Of a stretch of 60,928 nucleotides of DNA, positions 10,366 through 20,462 are shown piece after piece. The notes beneath the pieces were generated by a model that ran no database searches, was not told the origin of the DNA, and saw only the letters and a program-made list of their open reading frames with translations. A program made the position numbers and the translations under genes. Numbering within the stretch: the stretch's first letter is position 1; each line of letters starts with the position of its first letter. The DNA is from Rhodospirillaceae bacterium. Lineage in GTDB: Bacteria > Pseudomonadota > Alphaproteobacteria > Rhodospirillales > Casp-alpha2. The DNA lies in the NCBI GenBank assembly GCA_018698795.1, contig JABIPG010000122.1, forward strand, positions 1 to 60,928, in the 5' to 3' direction.

Positions 10366-12051
10366 TTATCCCTCAATCCCATAAACCGTCTTTGCGGCTT
10401 GGGCCGAGACCAGGCCGTCGGCCACGTCGGCGGCAAGTTTGGCGGGGTCGCGATCTTTCGGATCGCCATACCCCGCACCGCCCGGTGTGTGCAGGATGAC
10501 GCGCTCGCCGGCGTTGATCATCTGTGTGCCCTTACCGGCCAACACTTGCCCAGACGCCAGACGAACAGAGCCGTTCTCGCCGTTCTCGCCGCCGAAACGG
10601 CCGCGCGGCGGAAATTTGACCCGGTCAAACGCTGCCAAAATTTCCATGTCGGCGTTGATCGCGGATGAAACCTCAATCACCTGCCCCAAGCCGCCGCGCG
10701 TCGCGCCGGCGCCGGCGGAATCGGTGCGGTATTCCTTGCGGTGCACGATCAGCGGCGCCACGGTTTCGTTGATCTCAACCGGCGTGCCGCGTACGCCTGA
10801 CGGATAGGCGGTGGCCGATAGGCCGTCCTTGGTCGGGCGTGCGCCGGTGCCACCATTGGTGACGGCGGTGACGGCAAAAATCGAAGCATCGTTGGAGCCC
10901 CGATCGGTCTCGCCCCGGAAGGTCAGGTTCCATAAACACGACGCACCCTCCGCCGGGACGCGATCCGGCACCGCCTGCGCTAGGCAGCCGAACACGACGT
11001 CGGGGAGCATTTGACCAATAATGTGGCGCGAGCAGACAGCGGCGGGATAGGGCGCGTTCAAGACGCTGCCTTCCGGTGCGCTGACCCGCAACGGTGCCAG
11101 CGAGCCCGCATTGTTGGGTACATCGGGGCGCACGATGCAGCTCAACCCAAAGCAGGTGTAGGCCGTGGTATAAGCCATGGGCACGTTGATACCGTAGCGC
11201 GATTTCGGTGACGTGCCATCGTAGTCCATGGAAATGCCGTCATCGGATATGGTCAGCGCCGCGACTAGATCCAGCGGTTCATTGAAACCATCGATGGTCA
11301 TGGAGTTGCGCCAGGTGCCCTTCGGTAGCTTGGCGATCTCAGCCATGACGGCGGCGTGCGAATTCTCGTAAATAAAATCCGAGATCCCCTCCAGATCGTC
11401 GAGGTTAAATTCCCCCATCATCTCGATCAGGCGCTTGCAGCCGATATCGTTGCACGCCGCCAGGGAATAAACATCGCCCTCGGTCTCGACGGGTTGGCGG
11501 GTGTTTTGGCGCACCATGGCGAGAAGTGTTTCGTTCATCACGCCGCGGTCGGCCAGTTTCAGCATCGGGATGTAGATGCCCTCCATATGCACATCGGTGC
11601 CGTCCGGCCCAGTGCCAAGCCCGCCGATATCGGTCAGGTGCGAGGTGCAGGCCAAGAGCCCGACGAACTGGTCGTTCTTGAAAGCCGGTGTGGCCAGGAC
11701 GAAATCGTTCAGGTGACCCGTGCCCATCCACGGGTCGTTGGTGATGTAAATATCGCCCTCGTTCATGGTGTCGACGGGGAAGTGACGGATAAAATGCTTC
11801 ACCGCCTCGGCCATGGAATTCACGTGCCCAGGCGTGCCGGTGACGGCCTGGGTGAGCATGCGTCCGCGCCGATCGAATACGCCTGCCGACAAGTCGCCGC
11901 ATTCACGCACGATGGGGCTGAACGCAGTGCGCATCAGAGTTTGCGCCTGCTCCTCGACCACGGAGATCAGCCGATTCCACATGATCTGCATATGGATGGT
12001 GTCGAGTGCGCCGGAGGAAGAGCTGTTGGAACGGGTGGTAGAGCGGGTCAT
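10366..12051 (-). CDS. Hydantoinase B / oxoprolinase family protein
   Basis: IMWNRLISVVEEQAQTLMRTAFSPIVRECGDLSAGVFD, NDPWMGTGHLNDF motifs. ATG at 12051 gives an ATGA overlap with hyuA. Confidence 0.93.
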   Translation of the reverse strand: MTRSTTRSNSSSSGALDTIHMQIMWNRLISVVEEQAQTLMRTAFSPIVRECGDLSAGVFDRRGRMLTQAVTGTPGHVNSMAEAVKHFIRHFPVDTMNEGDIYITNDPWMGTGHLNDFVLATPAFKNDQFVGLLACTSHLTDIGGLGTGPDGTDVHMEGIYIPMLKLADRGVMNETLLAMVRQNTRQPVETEGDVYSLAACNDIGCKRLIEMMGEFNLDDLEGISDFIYENSHAAVMAEIAKLPKGTWRNSMTIDGFNEPLDLVAALTISDDGISMDYDGTSPKSRYGINVPMAYTTAYTCFGLSCIVRPDVPNNAGSLAPLRVSAPEGSVLNAPYPAAVCSRHIIGQMLPDVVFGCLAQAVPDRVPAEGASCLWNLTFRGETDRGSNDASIFAVTAVTNGGTGARPTKDGLSATAYPSGVRGTPVEINETVAPLIVHRKEYRTDSAGAGATRGGLGQVIEVSSAINADMEILAAFDRVKFPPRGRFGGENGENGSVRLASGQVLAGKGTQMINAGERVILHTPGGAGYGDPKDRDPAKLAADVADGLVSAQAAKTVYGIEG

Positions 12052-14156
12052 GATGAGACCTCCGGTTTGCGGTCGAGAATGATATAGCCATTGGCGGCAA
12101 TGGCGGCGTTGAAGCTTTCGGGCACGAACGAAGAGGTTTCGTCTTCGGCGATCACCGCGGGGCCTTCGACGGCCTGGCCGGGGGAGAGATCGGGCCGCCA
12201 ATAGAGCGCAATGTCGCGCTCTTCGCCCAAAGCCGGATCGAAGATCCGACGGCTGCCGACAGGCGTCGCTTCGCCCATCGCCTCGACACTGTCGATTGCC
12301 ACAGGCGTCTCGGCTTTGGTGGTGATGGTCAGCGCCCAGGTCAGCACTTCCACGTCGGCATTCGGTAAGATGCGCGCATAGAGCTTCGAATATTCCCGGT
12401 CATAGGCTTCTTGTAATTCGCCGACATCATCGTCTGTTAGAGGCCGTGCCGGCACCGGCACGACGATTTCGTGACCTTGACCGGCGTAGCGCATAAACGC
12501 GATGCGGTGTTCTTCGGTCTCCGCCCCTGGTGCGCCGGCCTCGACCACAGCCAAGGCCTCGGCGCGCATCTCATCCATGATCGCGTTGACGGCGTCGATA
12601 TCGAGTTTGCGCAGATGCATGGAACGGCTGCGCACCACCTCGTAAGCCACAGGCGCTCGCAGAAAGCCGATGGCGGAACCGACACCGGCGTTGGTGGGCA
12701 CGATGATCTGGTCGATGTGCAACTTCTCGGCCAACCGTCCCACATGCAGTGGTGCCGCACCGCCGAAGGCCACCAAGGTGTGGTCGCTGGCTTCATAACC
12801 TTGCTCGACGGCGTGCACGCGCGCCGCGTTGGACATGGTTTCGTCAACCATCTCGGTAATGCCGAACGCCGCCAGATGGCTCGATAGGCCAAGCGGCTGG
12901 GCAACGTTTCGTTCAATCGCGTCGGCTGATTTCCCCGGCGCTAACTTCACCCGCCCGCCGGCAAACAGGCCGGGATCAATGCGGCCTAAGTGAATGTCAG
13001 CATCCGAAATGGTGGGTTCCATTCCACCCCGATCATAGGCTGCCGGACCGGGATCGGCGCCGGCGCTATCGGGGCCGGTGGTGATCTGGTTCATGGCGTC
13101 GACGCGCGCAATGGAGCCGCCGCCCGCACCAATCTCGACCATTTCGATGACCGGGATGCGCAGCGGCAAGCCGCTACCTTTCATGAACCGCGCTTGGCGG
13201 TCGACCTCAAATTCGCGCGCCTTGCCGGCTGTCTGGTTTTCGATCATGCAGATTTTCGCCGTGGTGCCGCCCATATCGAACGAGATCACCTTATCGAGCG
13301 CCAGTTCACTGGCAATCTGGGTCGCCAGGATGGCGCCGCCGGCCGGGCCCGATTCCACCAACCGGATCGGGAATCGCCTGGCCGTCTCCAATGCCGCCAG
13401 CCCGCCACCGGATGTCATCATCAATACCGGGCATGTGACACCCAGCGCCGTCAAACGTTCTTGCAAACGGCCCAGATAACTCGACATCAACGGTCGCACA
13501 TAGGCGTTGGCGCTGGTTGTTGTGAAACGTTCGAACTCTCGAATTTCCGGGCACACCTCGGACGACAGCGATACCGACACATCAGGCGCCATCTCGGACA
13601 AGATTTCACCAACGCGTAGCTCATGCGCCGGATTGGCGTAGGCGTGCATGAACCCGACCGCAATGCTTTTCGCGCCGGTTCCCACGATCGCCGGGATGAG
13701 GCTTCGGAGCGCACCTTCATCCAGTTTGGTAAGAATATTGCCATGCACATCGACCCGCTCGGGCACCGTGAAACGGCGGCTGCGAGGCACCAGGGGGGCA
13801 GGTTTTTCGATCATCACGTCGTATTGGTTGTAGCGGCTCTCATAACCAATCTCGAGAACATCGCGGAAGCCTTCGGTGGTGATTAGCGCCGTCTTCGCAC
13901 CCTTGCGCTCAATGATGGCGTTGGTGGCGAGGGTTGTGCCGTGCAGGAACACGCCTAGCGAGCCAGCTTTGATGCCAGCTTGCGCCAACACATGTTCGAC
14001 GCCTTCCAGCACGCCCTCTTCGGGGGCCGCGGGCGTGGTCAGGACTTTCACGGTGGTGCGGTCGAGCAGAGTCTCCAGCACCACGTCGGTGAAAGTGCCG
14101 CCAATGTCGACGGCGAGGCGGACGGTCGGATCGGATGTGGTGAGATTAGATGCCAT
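12048..14156 (-). CDS. Hydantoinase A / 5-oxoprolinase family protein
   Basis: RLAVDIGGTFTDVVLE, HGTTLATNAIIERKGAKTALITTEGFRDVLEIG, FDMGGTTAK motifs. Confidence 0.94.
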   Translation of the reverse strand: MASNLTTSDPTVRLAVDIGGTFTDVVLETLLDRTTVKVLTTPAAPEEGVLEGVEHVLAQAGIKAGSLGVFLHGTTLATNAIIERKGAKTALITTEGFRDVLEIGYESRYNQYDVMIEKPAPLVPRSRRFTVPERVDVHGNILTKLDEGALRSLIPAIVGTGAKSIAVGFMHAYANPAHELRVGEILSEMAPDVSVSLSSEVCPEIREFERFTTTSANAYVRPLMSSYLGRLQERLTALGVTCPVLMMTSGGGLAALETARRFPIRLVESGPAGGAILATQIASELALDKVISFDMGGTTAKICMIENQTAGKAREFEVDRQARFMKGSGLPLRIPVIEMVEIGAGGGSIARVDAMNQITTGPDSAGADPGPAAYDRGGMEPTISDADIHLGRIDPGLFAGGRVKLAPGKSADAIERNVAQPLGLSSHLAAFGITEMVDETMSNAARVHAVEQGYEASDHTLVAFGGAAPLHVGRLAEKLHIDQIIVPTNAGVGSAIGFLRAPVAYEVVRSRSMHLRKLDIDAVNAIMDEMRAEALAVVEAGAPGAETEEHRIAFMRYAGQGHEIVVPVPARPLTDDDVGELQEAYDREYSKLYARILPNADVEVLTWALTITTKAETPVAIDSVEAMGEATPVGSRRIFDPALGEERDIALYWRPDLSPGQAVEGPAVIAEDETSSFVPESFNAAIAANGYIILDRKPEVSS

Positions 14157-15105
14157 GTGGAATATCCTCGCCAGCAGCCAGAAGCTTTGTTTTCAGCCGC
14201 GCAAACAGGCAGTCGAGTTCCGTCATGTCGTCGGCGTCCATGGCCGGACCCGGCGCGCGGGCGGCGGGATAGGCGAGAGCGCCGAACCGACGCAATGTCT
14301 CTTTTCTCAGGGCCAGGCCGAAGCCGAACTGCTGTTCATGGCGGATCAGCGGCAGATAAAGATCAAACAGATCTTCAGCCGCTTCCAGGTCTCCGGCGGC
14401 GAACAGCTCATAGACTTTCACCAAAGCCCCGATAAACGCGAAGCCGGTCATGATGCCGTCGGCGCCGCGCCGCATTTCCTGCGGCACATAGAGCCCGCCA
14501 TTTCCAGTCAGGATAGAGACCCGCCGCAAGCCTTGGGTTTCGGGAGCATTGCGGATAGCTGACAGCTTTCGGTGGCCGGGGCAGTCTTCGTGTTTGAACA
14601 TTTTGATGCGCGGATGGTCGGCAATCAGGGTATTGATCACGGTGTTGGACATATACACCGTGGTGGTCGGCGGGTAGTCCTGCAGGCAGACGGACGTGTC
14701 GTCATCGAGTTTTGCCATCACCTTGTCGAAGTATCCAAGCACCTGCTCATCGGTCTTTAACCCACTGATACCGGCGATCATGACGCCATCGGCACCGGCA
14801 TCCATGGACGCTTTCGCCAGATTGGCCAGATTATCGATGCCGGGATTGGAAACACCGACGATAACCGGTACGCGGCCGTCCACGCGGCGGATATAGCGCT
14901 GCATCAGGGCTGTTTGCTCCGAATCGGTCAACTTCGGCGCCTCGCCCATGACACCCAGCACCGTCATGCCATGCACGCCCTGGCCCAGGTAAAAGTCCGT
15001 CAGGCTGTCGACGCTGGCGCCATCCACGGCGCCAGTTTCGGTGAACGGTGTTGCGGCGATGACATAGACGCCCTTGGTGGTCTCGTCGAAAGCAGTGGAA
15101 GGCAT
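14146..15105 (-). CDS. Dihydrodipicolinate synthase/N-acetylneuraminate lyase family protein
   Basis: VIAATPFTETGAVD, GVMGEAPKLTDSEQ, QDYPPTT Tyr and MFKHED Schiff-base Lys region. Confidence 0.85.
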   Translation of the reverse strand: MPSTAFDETTKGVYVIAATPFTETGAVDGASVDSLTDFYLGQGVHGMTVLGVMGEAPKLTDSEQTALMQRYIRRVDGRVPVIVGVSNPGIDNLANLAKASMDAGADGVMIAGISGLKTDEQVLGYFDKVMAKLDDDTSVCLQDYPPTTTVYMSNTVINTLIADHPRIKMFKHEDCPGHRKLSAIRNAPETQGLRRVSILTGNGGLYVPQEMRRGADGIMTGFAFIGALVKVYELFAAGDLEAAEDLFDLYLPLIRHEQQFGFGLALRKETLRRFGALAYPAARAPGPAMDADDMTELDCLFARLKTKLLAAGEDIPHGI

Positions 15106-15287
15106 GATGTGTTCCCTGTGATGAGAATTTGACGAAGTGAATCTGACCTCATCACGGTATGCCAAATTTCTTCAGCCATTGGGAGTCTGTGTTTGATTTT
15201 CGACGCCTGACAAACCCTAGGGTGGTTACTCGGGGATGCGTTTGCTAGCATGTGTGCCGATGTATTACCCAAGGGCAGGAGGCACCG

Positions 15288-15758
15288 GTGGCTGGATTTT
15301 TCGATATGGTGATTTCGCATCACAAGAAGAACAAAACCCGGGCGGAAAAGTACGGCGTTTTCAAAGCCTCGATGGCGGCTGCGGCACTTCTGGCCATGGC
15401 CGACGGCAAGCGCGACTTGCGCGAAGATGCTACGCTGAAAGCGCTGCTAAAAACCCTTGAAGACCTGAAACTCTATAGAACCGGCGATGGTACGGGGATG
15501 TATTCTGATTTTATCGGCGCCATTGAAAAAGACGGTGACGCCGGTCGTGCCGAGGCGCGCGATGCCATTGCGGCGGTCAAGGACGATCCCGAACAGGCCG
15601 CTTTGGTCGCTGCCGTTTGTGCTACCGTGATCCGCGCCGACGGCACCGTAGACCACACCGAAGCCCAGGAAATGGATCAGGTCTGCGCACTTCTGGGGCT
15701 CGACGCGGAAACCATAAGCGCTCTGGATGTCGATGCGCGCGACTTCATTTACGACTGA
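15288..15758 (+). CDS. TerB-like protein (tellurite resistance TerB family)
   Basis: SMAAAALLAMADGKRDLREDATLKALLK ... AAVCATVIRADGTVDHTEAQEMDQVCALLGL; GTG start at 15288. Confidence 0.75.
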   Translation: MAGFFDMVISHHKKNKTRAEKYGVFKASMAAAALLAMADGKRDLREDATLKALLKTLEDLKLYRTGDGTGMYSDFIGAIEKDGDAGRAEARDAIAAVKDDPEQAALVAAVCATVIRADGTVDHTEAQEMDQVCALLGLDAETISALDVDARDFIYD

Positions 15759-15796
15759 ACGGCGAACTCACAAAAACCTAAAACAAGAGATACCAA

Positions 15797-16399
15797 ATGT
15801 CAGAATTTTTCGATTTTATGGAAGCCTATGCCCGCTCGGACTTGGACGACGAGCGAAAGATCATCGAGGCCAAGGTCTGGGAGTCTTATGGCGTTGAAAC
15901 GGCGGTCTGTATCCACGATATGTCGGGCTTTTCACGTCTGACCGAGAAGCACGGCATCGTGCATTATCTTTCGATGGTGCGGCATATGCAGATTGTCGTG
16001 AAACCGATTATTGAACGATTTGGCGGTCAGGTGGTGAAGTTCGAAGCCGACAACTGCTTCGCTGCATTTCCTGACGTGCTCGAAGCCATCCGCTCGACGG
16101 TTTCCATCAACATCGCCTTTGATGCCATGAACCTGATGACCACAGACGACCTCAACATCTACATCTCCACCGGTATCGACTACGGTCGGATATTGCAGGT
16201 GACCAATGATGAGCACGACTATTTCGGCGCGGCGGTCAACACGGCCAGCAAGCTGGGTGAGGATATTGCCACAGCCGGCGAAATCTTGGTGACGGCATCT
16301 GCCATGGAGCGCGTGCCCGCAGATGCAGGATTCAAATGCGAAGAAGAGCAATATGAGATATCCTCCATTTCAATTGATGCGCGGCGGGTTTTGTATTGA
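15797..16399 (+). CDS. Class III adenylate/guanylate cyclase-domain protein
   Basis: AVCIHDMSGFSRLTEKHG, VVKFEADNCFAAF, ISTGIDYGRI, HDYFGAAVNTASKLGEDI motifs. Confidence 0.85.
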   Translation: MSEFFDFMEAYARSDLDDERKIIEAKVWESYGVETAVCIHDMSGFSRLTEKHGIVHYLSMVRHMQIVVKPIIERFGGQVVKFEADNCFAAFPDVLEAIRSTVSINIAFDAMNLMTTDDLNIYISTGIDYGRILQVTNDEHDYFGAAVNTASKLGEDIATAGEILVTASAMERVPADAGFKCEEEQYEISSISIDARRVLY

Positions 16400-16429
16400 T
16401 CGCGGCATCGGTGAAGGGGAGAGCAGCCA

Positions 16430-16978
16430 GTGAGTAACGGAGAACAGGGTTCAGGGGCATCGGGCTTGCTGGTGCTGGCCCGCGCGCTGGCCTATGTGGT
16501 CGATGCCGACAACCGCACCACGGTTGAGGAAAAAGCCAAGATGCTGACCGTGTTGGGCAAGCACGTGGCCCGTGGCGACATCACCAACCACCAACTTCGC
16601 GGTTTGATGGACGATGCTTTCAACCATGCCTCACTGGTGCCGGTAGAGCGGTTTATCGATGACATTAAGGAGAAAGTGACGCCGGCGCAGAAAGCATCAC
16701 TGATCATCAATCTTTACGACGCCATGTTGGTTGATGGGCAAGTGGCGTCGGGCGAGCGTACGATTTTAGATAAATTCGTCGCCGCGTTTGAAATGAGCCG
16801 AAACACCATCCGCGCGCTGCGCGAGATCATTATGTTGAAAAATGATACGGGATTGTTCACCGATGCTCGTCATCCCTTTAACGAGCCGTCATTCCGTCTC
16901 GACCTGCAACTCATCGGCGCGTTCGAGTCGGAGCAACCGCCCGAGCTCAAATATAAGCCGCGCGAGGAGAAGAAGTAG
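16430..16978 (+). CDS. TerB-like protein
   Basis: LARALAYVVDADNRTTVEEKAKMLTVLGKHV ... IINLYDAMLVDGQVASGERTILDKFVAAFEM. Confidence 0.7.
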   Translation: MSNGEQGSGASGLLVLARALAYVVDADNRTTVEEKAKMLTVLGKHVARGDITNHQLRGLMDDAFNHASLVPVERFIDDIKEKVTPAQKASLIINLYDAMLVDGQVASGERTILDKFVAAFEMSRNTIRALREIIMLKNDTGLFTDARHPFNEPSFRLDLQLIGAFESEQPPELKYKPREEKK

Positions 16979-16981
16979 GCT

Positions 16982-17338
16982 CTATTTGAGATCGATATAG
17001 TTGCGGAAAAACGCTTTGATCTTGGGCTGTGGCGTAAATTTAGCCGCCAGCATGCCGTTCTTGACCCGCACCACGTTGGCAAAGCCTTCGATGGTAACCT
17101 CGCCGCTGCCCAATTCACCATTGAAGCGGAACTCGAAATACTGATTACCGTGAAGCGGGCCTTCATACCCAGTAATGGCGAAACCACCCAGCGATACATC
17201 CAGCAATTCGAACGACAGGCCGTCCGAGCCCGACTCGGTAATCAACGTCAGAACTTCGCCGTCGCATTGAACGCGGTCGTGCTGGCGCTGCTTGGCACCG
17301 TCCTTCTTATCGTCGCCGCTTTTCTTAAACCACGCCAT
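16982..17338 (-). CDS. PilZ-domain protein
   Basis: RQHDR (RxxxR) and DVSLGG (D/NxSxxG) motifs. Confidence 0.8.
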   Translation of the reverse strand: MAWFKKSGDDKKDGAKQRQHDRVQCDGEVLTLITESGSDGLSFELLDVSLGGFAITGYEGPLHGNQYFEFRFNGELGSGEVTIEGFANVVRVKNGMLAAKFTPQPKIKAFFRNYIDLK

Positions 17339-17421
17339 GATTTGTCCAATTTAACCTTCGTTGGTTCCTAATCTGTCATCTTTGAGCGGCGATTTGTAGG
17401 AAAAACCGTCCAGCTCGATGA

Positions 17422-18699
17422 TCATCTTTCCTGCATCGCTTTGCCGAACGAGCGCAGATACGGGTCCAGCAGATAGCGCATCACCGTGCGCGTGCCGGTG
17501 CGGATGGAAGCCTGTACCTGCATGCCAGGCGATAAATGATGTTTGATGTCGCCGTGTTGGAAGTAGGCGCGCTCGGTTTCGATCCGCACTTTGTAGAACG
17601 GTACACCGTCTCGGGTGACGATGGTGTCGGGGCTGACATGGGTCACTTTGCCCAGCAGAACCCCAAATCGCACCGCCTCGGCGGAAGCCAGTTGAATTTG
17701 CGCTTCCTGCCCGATCCGCACGAAACCGATATCCTGTGTCGGCAGTTTGGCCTCGATCAATAGCGCATCATCGCCCGGCACAATGTCCAATACCGTGCCG
17801 CCCGCCGGCACAACACCGCCGACGGTGACCACGTAAAGAGTTTTTACGGTGCCATCCACGGGCGCGCGCAACACCGTGCGGGCAAGAGAATCCTCAAACT
17901 TGCGGCGGCGCTCAGAGAGCTCTTTCGTGGTGCGCCGCACTTCGGAAAGTTCTTTGCGGGCTTCTTCTTGAAAGCCGTTCTTCACCGCTGCCAGTTGTGA
18001 CCGTGCCGCGGCTTGCGCGGCTCGTGCGCGGGGCAAGATGGCGCGGTCTTCTTCAAGCCGGCCTCTCAGTTCCGATTCTTCTTTCAGCAAGTTCAGGTGG
18101 TTCATGCGGTTGGAGAGATTGAGTTTCAACAATCGTTGGCTGATCTTCAACTGTTCGCCCAGCAGATTGAGGGAGTTGGCGTTGTTTTTGAGCCGTGCTT
18201 GGACTTCCTTGATTTCCTGGCGGCGTTGTTCAATCAGGTGTTCTTGCGATTGGATTTGATTCATCACCCGCTGCTGGCGGATTTCGAACAGGTCCATGGC
18301 TTGGCGTGCCAAGTCGGGCTCTGCGTCGATCAGCGCTTGCGGGAATTCGGGTTTGGCGGCACCCGTGGCTTCAGCCTCGAGCCGTTTGATAGCGACCTCC
18401 AGGGCGCGCAGCCGGATGTTCACTTCCGCCACCTCGGTGCGGGTGCGCAGGGGCTCGAGGCGCACCAGCGGCTGGTTTTCCGTCACCTTGTCGCCTTCGC
18501 GCACCAGAATTTCGCGCACGATGCCGCCTTCCAAGTGTTGCACCGCCTTCACTTGCCCCGCCGGCACCACATCACCGGTCGCCAAGCTGACTACGTCTAG
18601 CATGCCGTAACTGGCCCAGGTCAGGAACGCGCCAACCATCGCGACACAGCAAAACAGGAACAAGTGGGTGCCTAAATTTCGGCGCATTGGCGCAGTCAT
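17422..18699 (-). CDS. HlyD-family type I secretion periplasmic adaptor
   Basis: VKAVQHLEGGIVREILVREGDKVTENQPLVRL, VLRAPVDGTVKTLYVVTVGGVVPAGGTVLDIVP, LSPGMQVQASIRTGTRTVMRYLLDP. Confidence 0.93.
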   Translation of the reverse strand: MTAPMRRNLGTHLFLFCCVAMVGAFLTWASYGMLDVVSLATGDVVPAGQVKAVQHLEGGIVREILVREGDKVTENQPLVRLEPLRTRTEVAEVNIRLRALEVAIKRLEAEATGAAKPEFPQALIDAEPDLARQAMDLFEIRQQRVMNQIQSQEHLIEQRRQEIKEVQARLKNNANSLNLLGEQLKISQRLLKLNLSNRMNHLNLLKEESELRGRLEEDRAILPRARAAQAAARSQLAAVKNGFQEEARKELSEVRRTTKELSERRRKFEDSLARTVLRAPVDGTVKTLYVVTVGGVVPAGGTVLDIVPGDDALLIEAKLPTQDIGFVRIGQEAQIQLASAEAVRFGVLLGKVTHVSPDTIVTRDGVPFYKVRIETERAYFQHGDIKHHLSPGMQVQASIRTGTRTVMRYLLDPYLRSFGKAMQER

Positions 18700-20462
18700 G
18701 ATGCGTGCTCCGACGTGACCACGGAAACCAGTTGGGGTGCGGGCTTGGTGTTGAGGTCAAGCACCACGCGCGCGCCCTTCAAGATCACCGGATCATTGGT
18801 GACCAACACAAGGGTGCGACGTTCTTCAGCCAGGCGTTTGAGCGCGGCATAGACCGCGGCGGCTCCTTCTTTGTCCAAGCCTTCCGTTGGTTCGTCGAAA
18901 AGCACCAAGCGGCCGCCATCTCCCAGAGTATTGGCAAGGGCACGTGCCAAGGCTAGGCGGCGGCGGATGCCGAGCGCCAGGGTGCCGCCGTTGTCGGTAA
19001 TGGGGGTGTCGAGGCCCTGGGCGCTCTCGTCGATGAAGGCACCGAGTCCGGCCTCGCGAATGACATGGTTGACGCCGTCTTCGCCGATATCCGGGTTGGC
19101 GGCCAGCAAATTGTCGGCGACCGATGCATTCAAAAATGTAGGCTCTTGCGGCAGGTAGGCGATCTGGCGGCGCCACCATCCGGGCGCCATTTGGCGCAGG
19201 TCGACGCCATCACCCAGCACTTGGCCGCGGCTCGGTTCGATCAGGCCCGATAGCATGCGCAGCAAGGTTGTTTTGCCGGCCCCATTGCGCCCGCGAACCA
19301 CCAGCACCGATCCCGGCGCCAGGTTGAGGCTGAGCGATTCGAATAACGGTGCGGGGGCTTCGGGATAGGCGAAGCCGGTGTCTCGAAGTTCCAGTGCACC
19401 GGAATAGGTGTTCAACGCCGTGCCGGTGTCGGGTTCGGTTGGCAGTTCTGCCAACTTACGTGCGTCGGCCAAGGACTGTTCCGCTTTGGCGAAGGACTGT
19501 GTCAGTTGCGCCAATCGCAGTGTCGGCCCGAGGCCTCGCCCCGCTAAAATATTGGCGCCGATAAGTGTGCCCACATCCAGGTTGCCGGAAACAACCAGCG
19601 TCGCGCCGATGGAAATAATCGCAACCCCCATAAGTGCTTGCAGGCTTTGCGTCAGGGTTTGCCCCGCGCCCTGCATGCGGCTGACCCGCTGGCGCAGGGC
19701 TTGCGCTTGGCCGACATATTGCTGCCACGAAGCCATCACTGGGCCTTGCCCGCCGAATGCGCGAATGGTGTCGGCGGCACGATCGGCGGTAGCGAGCAAC
19801 GTATTGCCGATACCGGCGGTCTGGGACAATTGCTGCATGGGGCCCTTGAGACGGGCTTGTGAGAACAGGCTGAAGGCGAATGCGGCAACGATAAACGCCA
19901 TCGCCACCAGCCCCAGATAGATGTTCAACAGTGCCAATGCGGCCACAAATACTAGGGCGAATGGTACGTCCATAACGGCACCGATGTTGGGGGGATTGAA
20001 GGCGCTCTCCACCGCATCGAGGCCGCGCACCGCTTCGCGCCGCTGGCCGGCGGGCCATTGTTCCAAGGCTTGAGTTTTGGCCGCGGTCAGCATGCCGAAG
20101 GCGCCCACCGCACGATCGCGGTCGCGGTCTTCCAGCGCCGAGGCCGAGAGCATCAACCGGGCCTGTCGAAAACCGGTCTCCAGCGCAATCGCCGCGACGA
20201 CACCGGCGGTAAGGGTAATGAGCGTCGCATCGACGCCGTAGCTGACGTAGCGGTTCAGCACCTGGATTACAAACAGCGGTGACGCCAACGCCAACAGATT
20301 GGCGAAGAACGACGCCAGCATCAGCTCGGCGGTGATGCCGGGCCGGGCGGCCAATCTTTGGAACAGTTCACGCATGGCCCACCATGATGTCACATGCGGG
20401 GAATCGGTGGCAACGCCGTTCGGTGATTGGCTGGTGTTAGATCGCAGGCGGCTCAATGCCAT
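18696..20462 (-). CDS. Type I secretion-type ABC transporter, fused permease/ATPase with atypical signature motif
   Basis: [28 protein letters not shown] region; Walker [17 protein letters not shown]-loop; Walker [13 protein letters not shown]. Confidence 0.9.
   Translation of the reverse strand: MALSRLRSNTSQSPNGVATDSPHVTSWWAMRELFQRLAARPGITAELMLASFFANLLALASPLFVIQVLNRYVSYGVDATLITLTAGVVAAIALETGFRQARLMLSASALEDRDRDRAVGAFGMLTAAKTQALEQWPAGQRREAVRGLDAVESAFNPPNIGAVMDVPFALVFVAALALLNIYLGLVAMAFIVAAFAFSLFSQARLKGPMQQLSQTAGIGNTLLATADRAADTIRAFGGQGPVMASWQQYVGQAQALRQRVSRMQGAGQTLTQSLQALMGVAIISIGATLVVSGNLDVGTLIGANILAGRGLGPTLRLAQLTQSFAKAEQSLADARKLAELPTEPDTGTALNTYSGALELRDTGFAYPEAPAPLFESLSLNLAPGSVLVVRGRNGAGKTTLLRMLSGLIEPSRGQVLGDGVDLRQMAPGWWRRQIAYLPQEPTFLNASVADNLLAANPDIGEDGVNHVIREAGLGAFIDESAQGLDTPITDNGGTLALGIRRRLALARALANTLGDGGRLVLFDEPTEGLDKEGAAAVYAALKRLAEERRTLVLVTNDPVILKGARVVLDLNTKPAPQLVSVVTSEHAS

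Noticed and set aside
15288-16978. Tellurite resistance operon
   Set aside because: Only TerB-like folds are present; no terC/terD/terZ or tehA/B-type genes nearby.
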